The notes beneath the pieces are model-generated. The model saw only the letters and a program-made list of their open reading frames with translations. It searched no databases and had not been told where the DNA came from. Shown here in pieces: positions 50,454 to 53,630 of a stretch of DNA of 53,630 bases; position 1 is the first letter of the stretch, and each line of letters opens with the position of its first letter. The stretch spans positions 1 through 53,630 of the forward strand of contig NZ_JACJGB010000013.1 in NCBI RefSeq assembly GCF_014164775.1. The letters are read 5' to 3'. Made by a program: the position numbers and the translations under genes. This DNA comes from Tessaracoccus sp. MC1679. GTDB taxonomy: Bacteria > Actinomycetota > Actinomycetes > Propionibacteriales > Propionibacteriaceae.

Positions 50454-50750
50454 ATGGAACGCGTACTGGCGCCCGCGGAAGAGCGGTTCGACCCGATCAC
50501 CGGGCGGTGGATCAACGCTCCACTTCCCGATCCCGCCCGGACCTGGGTTGACCCAGCCGGCGACGCTCCCGTGACCGTCGTCGGCGAGATCCCGCCTGAA
50601 CTCTCCGAGCACGACAGGCCACCCACCCCCGGCTCCACCGCTGGAGAGACGCTGGCCACGCGGACCCAGCGCCTGCGTTGGCTGATCATCATTGTGTTGG
50701 TGGTTGCGATCATCGCGCTCGGAATCGCGACACTTATCGCCACGGCGTAG
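50454..50750 (+). CDS. tail-anchored small membrane protein
   Basis: 98 residues. About 70 soluble, Pro- and acid-rich residues (ERFDPITGRWINAPLPDPAR) are followed by one C-terminal transmembrane helix (LRWLIIIVLVVAIIALGIAT). No family is recognised. A CAGACT hexamer lies 6 bases before the ATG, one base off the leaderless pattern. The single C-terminal helix and lack of a signal peptide suggest that the soluble part faces the cytoplasm. Confidence 0.6.
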   Translation: MERVLAPAEERFDPITGRWINAPLPDPARTWVDPAGDAPVTVVGEIPPELSEHDRPPTPGSTAGETLATRTQRLRWLIIIVLVVAIIALGIATLIATA

Positions 50751-51247
50751 ACGCAGCATCAATCGCAGGCCCACGAGCTCGCCGTCGCCGAAGACCCGCC
50801 GACTCAGGCCCAGGATCACGATCGCGCGAACCCGACCGAATCAGACTTCTCAAGGCGGAGCGACGCTGGACAAGCAAACGTGCGAAACGTCCGCTCGATC
50901 GGCGGCAGAAGCGCGCGTTGGGACTCGAGGCTGTCACACCCAAGCGGGACGTGTCCGCCACTCGGCGACGCTCATGGCGTAGACAAGGTTGTCGTCCCAA
51001 GCGACTGCGCCTCACTGAGTAGTCGGCTTTCGGGGTGGTTCCCCGGCCTCACTCGACGCCGCCTTTTCCAGCATCCACTGCGTGGCAGCGCCACGAACGG
51101 ACTCCAGGCAGGCGCCTCTTAGCGGCCGAGGTGGACGGCAGGGTCTGAGAACCGAAGCCAAGGCGCCCCCGCACACCGCCCTTAGTGGAAGTCTTCGGCC
51201 AACTGCGGTTGACCGCCGGAGACGAACCCGAGTGGCGCTCGGCGATG
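50751..51247. other. gene-free stretch
   Basis: Nearly 500 bases with no supported gene on either strand. Frames of about 90 codons exist but are Arg/Ser/Pro rich, lack ribosome binding sites and contradict each other. No clear repeats or hairpins were found. It may be decayed DNA between small orphan genes. Confidence 0.5.
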
Positions 51248-51847
51248 TCAGTTCCGGGGAATCGTCTGCCTTCTGTGGCCGCATGTGACGGTGAGCGTTG
51301 CGCTGGTGGTGGTGAGGGTGCAGTGGCCGTCACGAGGATCGATCCGGGCCGTATCGTCTCGCCTGATCCACCACCGTCCCGGGCCAGGGTCGTAGAAGTC
51401 GACCATGTCGCCGTCGAACCCGTCCTGGGTGATCATCACGGCTGTCCCGTCGTCGGCGGTGACGAAGGTCTGACTGCCCTCGAGCCCGAGGCAGAACAGG
51501 CTGAACCAGCAGATGACCAAGAGCGCGAAGGCGCCAACCGCCCAGGCGAGCGAACCGATCACACCGACCGCTGCCCGCAGGAGAGGCTTGCGTATCGGGG
51601 TCATCGCGACGCTGATCAGCAACCCGGCGGCGACCAGGCTGACCGCAGAGGTGAGCAGGAGACACCAGACGGCCCACCAGAGGCTGGTGTGTCCCGCGAC
51701 GATGATGACGCCGGGCAGCTGGTCTATTCGTGCCAGCCAGCAGGTGGCCAGCCATCCGCCGGCTGCCAGCACGGTCGCGACGGTCAGGGCCACGAGCCGG
51801 ACCCACGGTCGCCCGCTCTTCATCGGGTGCCCACCGCCCGTGTGCAT
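51248..51847 (-). CDS. membrane protein of unknown function
   Basis: 199 residues. Four hydrophobic helices (about 18-40, 48-62, 66-80, 90-120) are followed by a soluble C-terminal domain of about 75 residues (SQTFVTADDGTAVMITQDGF, RWWIRRDDTARID). The ATG at 51847 follows the regulator stop by 6 bases; ATG 51823 is an alternative. No family is recognised. As third gene behind the DUF2975 protein and its regulator it probably shares their function. Confidence 0.68.
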   Translation of the reverse strand: MHTGGGHPMKSGRPWVRLVALTVATVLAAGGWLATCWLARIDQLPGVIIVAGHTSLWWAVWCLLLTSAVSLVAAGLLISVAMTPIRKPLLRAAVGVIGSLAWAVGAFALLVICWFSLFCLGLEGSQTFVTADDGTAVMITQDGFDGDMVDFYDPGPGRWWIRRDDTARIDPRDGHCTLTTTSATLTVTCGHRRQTIPRN

Positions 51848-51853
51848 GGGAGG

Positions 51854-52099
51854 TCAGCCAGCCTCGGTGTCAGGTGCCGGGGCCCCGTCGGTGGGGTCCG
51901 GGACATAGGACAAGATGTCGGCAGGTTGGCAGGCCAACTCACGACAGATCGCGTCCAGGGTGGAGAACCGGATCGCCTTCGCACGATTGTTCTTCAGGAT
52001 CGACAGATTCACCGGCGTGATCCCGACCCGCTCGGCCAGCTCGGTCAGCGTCATCCTTCGACGCACTAATTCGAGGTCGAGGCTCACCACGATGGCCAC
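51854..52099 (-). CDS. YozG-like XRE family regulator
   Basis: 81 residues, essentially one Cro/C1 helix-turn-helix: DLELVRRRMTLTELAERVGI, then TPVNLSILKNNRAKAIRFST as the recognition part, and LDAICRELACQPADILSY. It ends in an acidic tail. The start is GTG, overlapping the DUF2975 stop by one base (TAGTG). Pairing of DUF2975 membrane proteins with a small XRE regulator is a common bacterial arrangement. It should bind the palindromes upstream of the DUF2975 gene. Confidence 0.88.
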   Translation of the reverse strand: MAIVVSLDLELVRRRMTLTELAERVGITPVNLSILKNNRAKAIRFSTLDAICRELACQPADILSYVPDPTDGAPAPDTEAG

Positions 52100-52563
52100 T
52101 AGATCACCTCACTCAGCTCGACGGTCAGCATCGACGCCTTCCGCAACAGCCCCTTCATCACGGCCATCAGCAGCGCGAAGACCGCCCCACACACCACCAG
52201 AGCGAGTTCGGCGAGCATCAGCCCCGGCGGGTTCGCCCGCGCCCCGAACGACAACAACGCCCAGATCCCCAGCACCAGCGCCGTATCCAGGATCGCAGCA
52301 CCGATCACCACGTTCACCCACTTGAAGGCATCCGGGGAGAACACGCTGTCGCTGTCGACCATCGACAACAGTCGCCACAGGGCAACCACGGCGACCTGGA
52401 CCCCCACAATGATCACCACCACCGCTCCCAGGATCGGCCACCGGAGCCACGCCAACTCGGGATAGGCCTCCGCCAGCTCCCCCGCGAGCGCCGGGAAGAA
52501 CCACGCCTGCGCCACCAGGCCACCCGCCACGATCACCACCAACAGCGCCCGAAGCGCCGTCAT
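52099..52563 (-). CDS. DUF2975 membrane protein
   Basis: About 154 residues with four transmembrane helices (LRALLVVIVAGGLVAQAW; ILGAVVVIIVGVQVAVVALW; VVIGAAILDTALVLGIWALL; LALVVCGAVFALLMAVM). MVDSDSVFSPDAFKWVN in the second loop is the DUF2975 signature. The ATG at 52563 has GGGAGG very close; a GTG a few codons earlier is possible, and the open frame continues upstream without support. It heads a three-gene unit with the XRE regulator and another membrane protein. Confidence 0.82.
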   Translation of the reverse strand: MTALRALLVVIVAGGLVAQAWFFPALAGELAEAYPELAWLRWPILGAVVVIIVGVQVAVVALWRLLSMVDSDSVFSPDAFKWVNVVIGAAILDTALVLGIWALLSFGARANPPGLMLAELALVVCGAVFALLMAVMKGLLRKASMLTVELSEVI

Positions 52564-52598
52564 CACCTCCCGCACCACCACAACCCCCCATTGAGATT

Positions 52599-52624
52599 CA
52601 ATACCTATGTATCGCAAAACGATA
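52599..52624. promoter_or_regulatory. two adjacent palindromes upstream of DUF2975
   Basis: TATCG-CAAAA-CGATA (52610-52624) is a perfect inverted repeat, and ATAC-CTAT-GTAT (52601-52612) overlaps its edge. They are AT-rich islands in GC-rich DNA, 40-60 bases before the gene, fitting operators for the XRE regulator. Confidence 0.6.
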
Positions 52625-52721
52625 TGCCCCCGACCTGGTGGCAGGCAAGACCCAGGCAATCCCCGTGACTCGTCGTAGTTCCGCCAGCCGTCCCCCGACG
52701 CCCCCTCAACCCCTGCCGGAC

Positions 52722-53177
52722 TCAGGACGCGAGCCTTCGAAGGCACGCACGCACGGCACCAAGAGGGGACAGGTCCTTCGGGCGTCCTGGATCAACTCGG
52801 GGCGGAGACGGCGGTTCGCCGCCCCCGAGCGACCAAGCAGTACCGTCCGAGTCCAAGCCGAAGAAGACGATGTTCGAAGGCAGCGGACCATCCAGCGGCA
52901 CACTTCGCGGACCCCCATGCGCCGCAGCCTGACTCAGGGTCCGCTCCCGCGCCCGCTCACTGTGATAGCCCGGGTGCCACACCACGCCAGTGACACGCTC
53001 ACGGTCGTCACGGACACCGCCGTCAATGCCGACCTGGATCTCCAGGTGGTACTGGTTCACCGCCGCCTCCAACTCAGCCGCGGTGTCGAAGGCAGCCACC
53101 ACGACGTCTCGACGCTGCCGCCTCTCCGGGTCGAAGCGGTAGTGATGAATGACCCATCGCCAGATCGTGTCATCCAT
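52722..53177 (-). CDS. hypothetical soluble protein
   Basis: 151 residues from ATG 53177, where GAGGTGG lies five bases upstream. MDDTIWRWVIHHYRFDPERR and VVVAAFDTAAELEAAVNQYH look like an alpha/beta start, and PSNIVFFGLDSDGTAWSLGG follows. The open frame extends to 53447 but the upstream part is Arg/Ser/Gly rich without protein character. No family is recognised. It is divergent from nothing and faces the DUF2975 operon in the same direction. Confidence 0.62.
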   Translation of the reverse strand: MDDTIWRWVIHHYRFDPERRQRRDVVVAAFDTAAELEAAVNQYHLEIQVGIDGGVRDDRERVTGVVWHPGYHSERARERTLSQAAAHGGPRSVPLDGPLPSNIVFFGLDSDGTAWSLGGGEPPSPPRVDPGRPKDLSPLGAVRACLRRLAS

Positions 53178-53301
53178 CGGATCCACCTCGGCCACCCCGC
53201 TCACCCCCATGCTTCCGCAACAGTCAATCGATCCAACACACAGGCCCACAGTGGCCCTGGAAGCCCCACCAGTCAACGATCGCCGGGCCAGCGCGGGACC
53301 A

Positions 53302-53439
53302 CTACGCGCCCACGCGGCGCGGCCGCGGAAGGTCCCCGCCGCTCTCCGCCATGAGCGCGCGGTAGAAGAGTGCCCAGTGCTGCTGCGCCTCGCGGCAGAT
53401 CCGGATGTCGCAGTCTCGGTGCCATCCGGTGCAACGCAC
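53302..53439 (-). CDS. possible 45-residue Cys-containing protein
   Basis: GTG 53439 opens a frame with RCTGWHRDCDIRICREAQQ and HWALFYRALMAESGG, whose composition (Cys, Trp, His, amphipathic helix) is unlike the surrounding shadow frames. A TAGCGT -10-like hexamer lies about 30-35 bases upstream and GGGGG nine bases before the start. Cys3, Cys10 and Cys15 with His7 might bind a metal. It contains the third 16-bp repeat. Too short for certainty. Confidence 0.35.
   Translation of the reverse strand: MRCTGWHRDCDIRICREAQQHWALFYRALMAESGGDLPRPRRVGA
53392..53407. repeat. 16-bp direct repeat, copy 3
   Basis: GCGGCAGATCCGGATG, same orientation as copies 1 and 2, here inside the possible small Cys-containing frame. 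Confidence 0.55.
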
Positions 53440-53630
53440 GCAAGCACGCCCCCGGGGTTCCGGTGACGCTAACCCTCGACGTCACCCCGCGGCCGTCACC
53501 CTCCGCGCCAGCAACCCGCTGGCCGACCTCGCCGCCCCTGACCGGTCGGGAGCCGGGCTGGGGATCGTGGGCGGCGACGAGCCGGTCGAGCTCGTGGGCG
53601 GCTCGGTATGTCACGGCGTCCACGCGCGAG
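53440..53630. other. unresolved right edge
   Basis: A minus-strand frame enters from the edge with VTYRAAHELDRLVAAHD, which reads like protein for about 20 residues and then becomes Arg/Gly rich. It may be the end of a gene that continues outside the window in a shifted frame, or a chance frame. Nothing can be assigned. Confidence 0.3.

Noticed and set aside
51012..51333. Minus-strand frames of about 90 codons
   Set aside because: They are Arg/Pro/Ser rich, overlap each other in different frames and lack ribosome binding sites or leaderless hexamers.
1..53630. tRNA or rRNA genes
   Set aside because: No cloverleaf-like segment with a GGTTCGA-type T-arm or rRNA signature was found on either strand.
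40374..53630. Intact prophage or conjugative element
   Set aside because: No capsid, terminase, tail, relaxase or replication genes are present. Only an integrase remnant and a toxin-antitoxin pair suggest past mobility.

Overview
The window is high-GC DNA (close to 70% G+C by eye) from an actinobacterium. Leaderless starts are frequent, an SigE/anti-SigE/TatB/Mrp block is present, and there is a succinylase-branch diaminopimelate pathway, a 7Fe ferredoxin beside dapC, DUF3117, and the circularly permuted ATP-grasp/alpha-E/transglutaminase trio. Gene order and protein style suggest Propionibacteriaceae (a Tessaracoccus or Arachnia relative), but this is a judgement from memory, not a database match.

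Layout. 1-800: no convincing gene, but a GC-rich stretch ending in tandem 47-bp repeats. 800-5392 (minus): nnr, acpS, glmS and coaA (metabolite repair, acyl-carrier protein activation, amino-sugar and CoA synthesis). 5452-12548: Xaa-Pro aminopeptidase, an alpha/beta hydrolase, a stress-protein-like membrane protein with a CitE-like lyase, then a soluble MgtE-N/CBS protein, DUF1003, a small membrane protein and mrp. 12561-15008: tatB and the sigE/anti-sigma pair. 15122-16932: dapA with a biotin carrier protein, and a divergent O-methyltransferase. 16949-21955: divergent glgC/glgA, DUF3117, a DivIVA-like protein, a LOG-family protein and dapE. 21990-27240: the transglutaminase/alpha-E/ATP-grasp trio, dapD and a lysozyme-fold protein. 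27244-31240: an asymmetric pair of ABC exporter subunits behind a consensus promoter and a leader-peptide region. 31237-36180: dapC, fdxA, a VanW-type wall protein and SppA. 36258-40373: transketolase, a phosphoribosyltransferase, a GNAT acetyltransferase and a mutarotase-like protein. Four dap genes (A, C, D, E) in three transcription units supply lysine and cell-wall diaminopimelate.

From about 40.4 kb to the right end the window turns into an accessory region. It holds an endonuclease III gene broken by a frameshift, a BrnT/BrnA-like toxin-antitoxin pair next to a decayed tyrosine integrase, a lipoprotein, two inverted copies of an ECF sigma/CU044_5270-type module, a lone AAA ATPase, several orphan small membrane proteins and a DUF2975/XRE unit. 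A 16-bp sequence occurs exactly three times here, two copies flanking the toxin-antitoxin/integrase segment.

The most recurrent signal is regulatory. At least 18 genes have a TANNNT hexamer 6-7 bases before the start codon and no Shine-Dalgarno sequence, the arrangement of leaderless mRNAs. The most interesting single site is the leader of the ABC exporter: TTGACA-17-TACTGT, an 18-residue leader peptide with a strong ribosome binding site, then hairpins.
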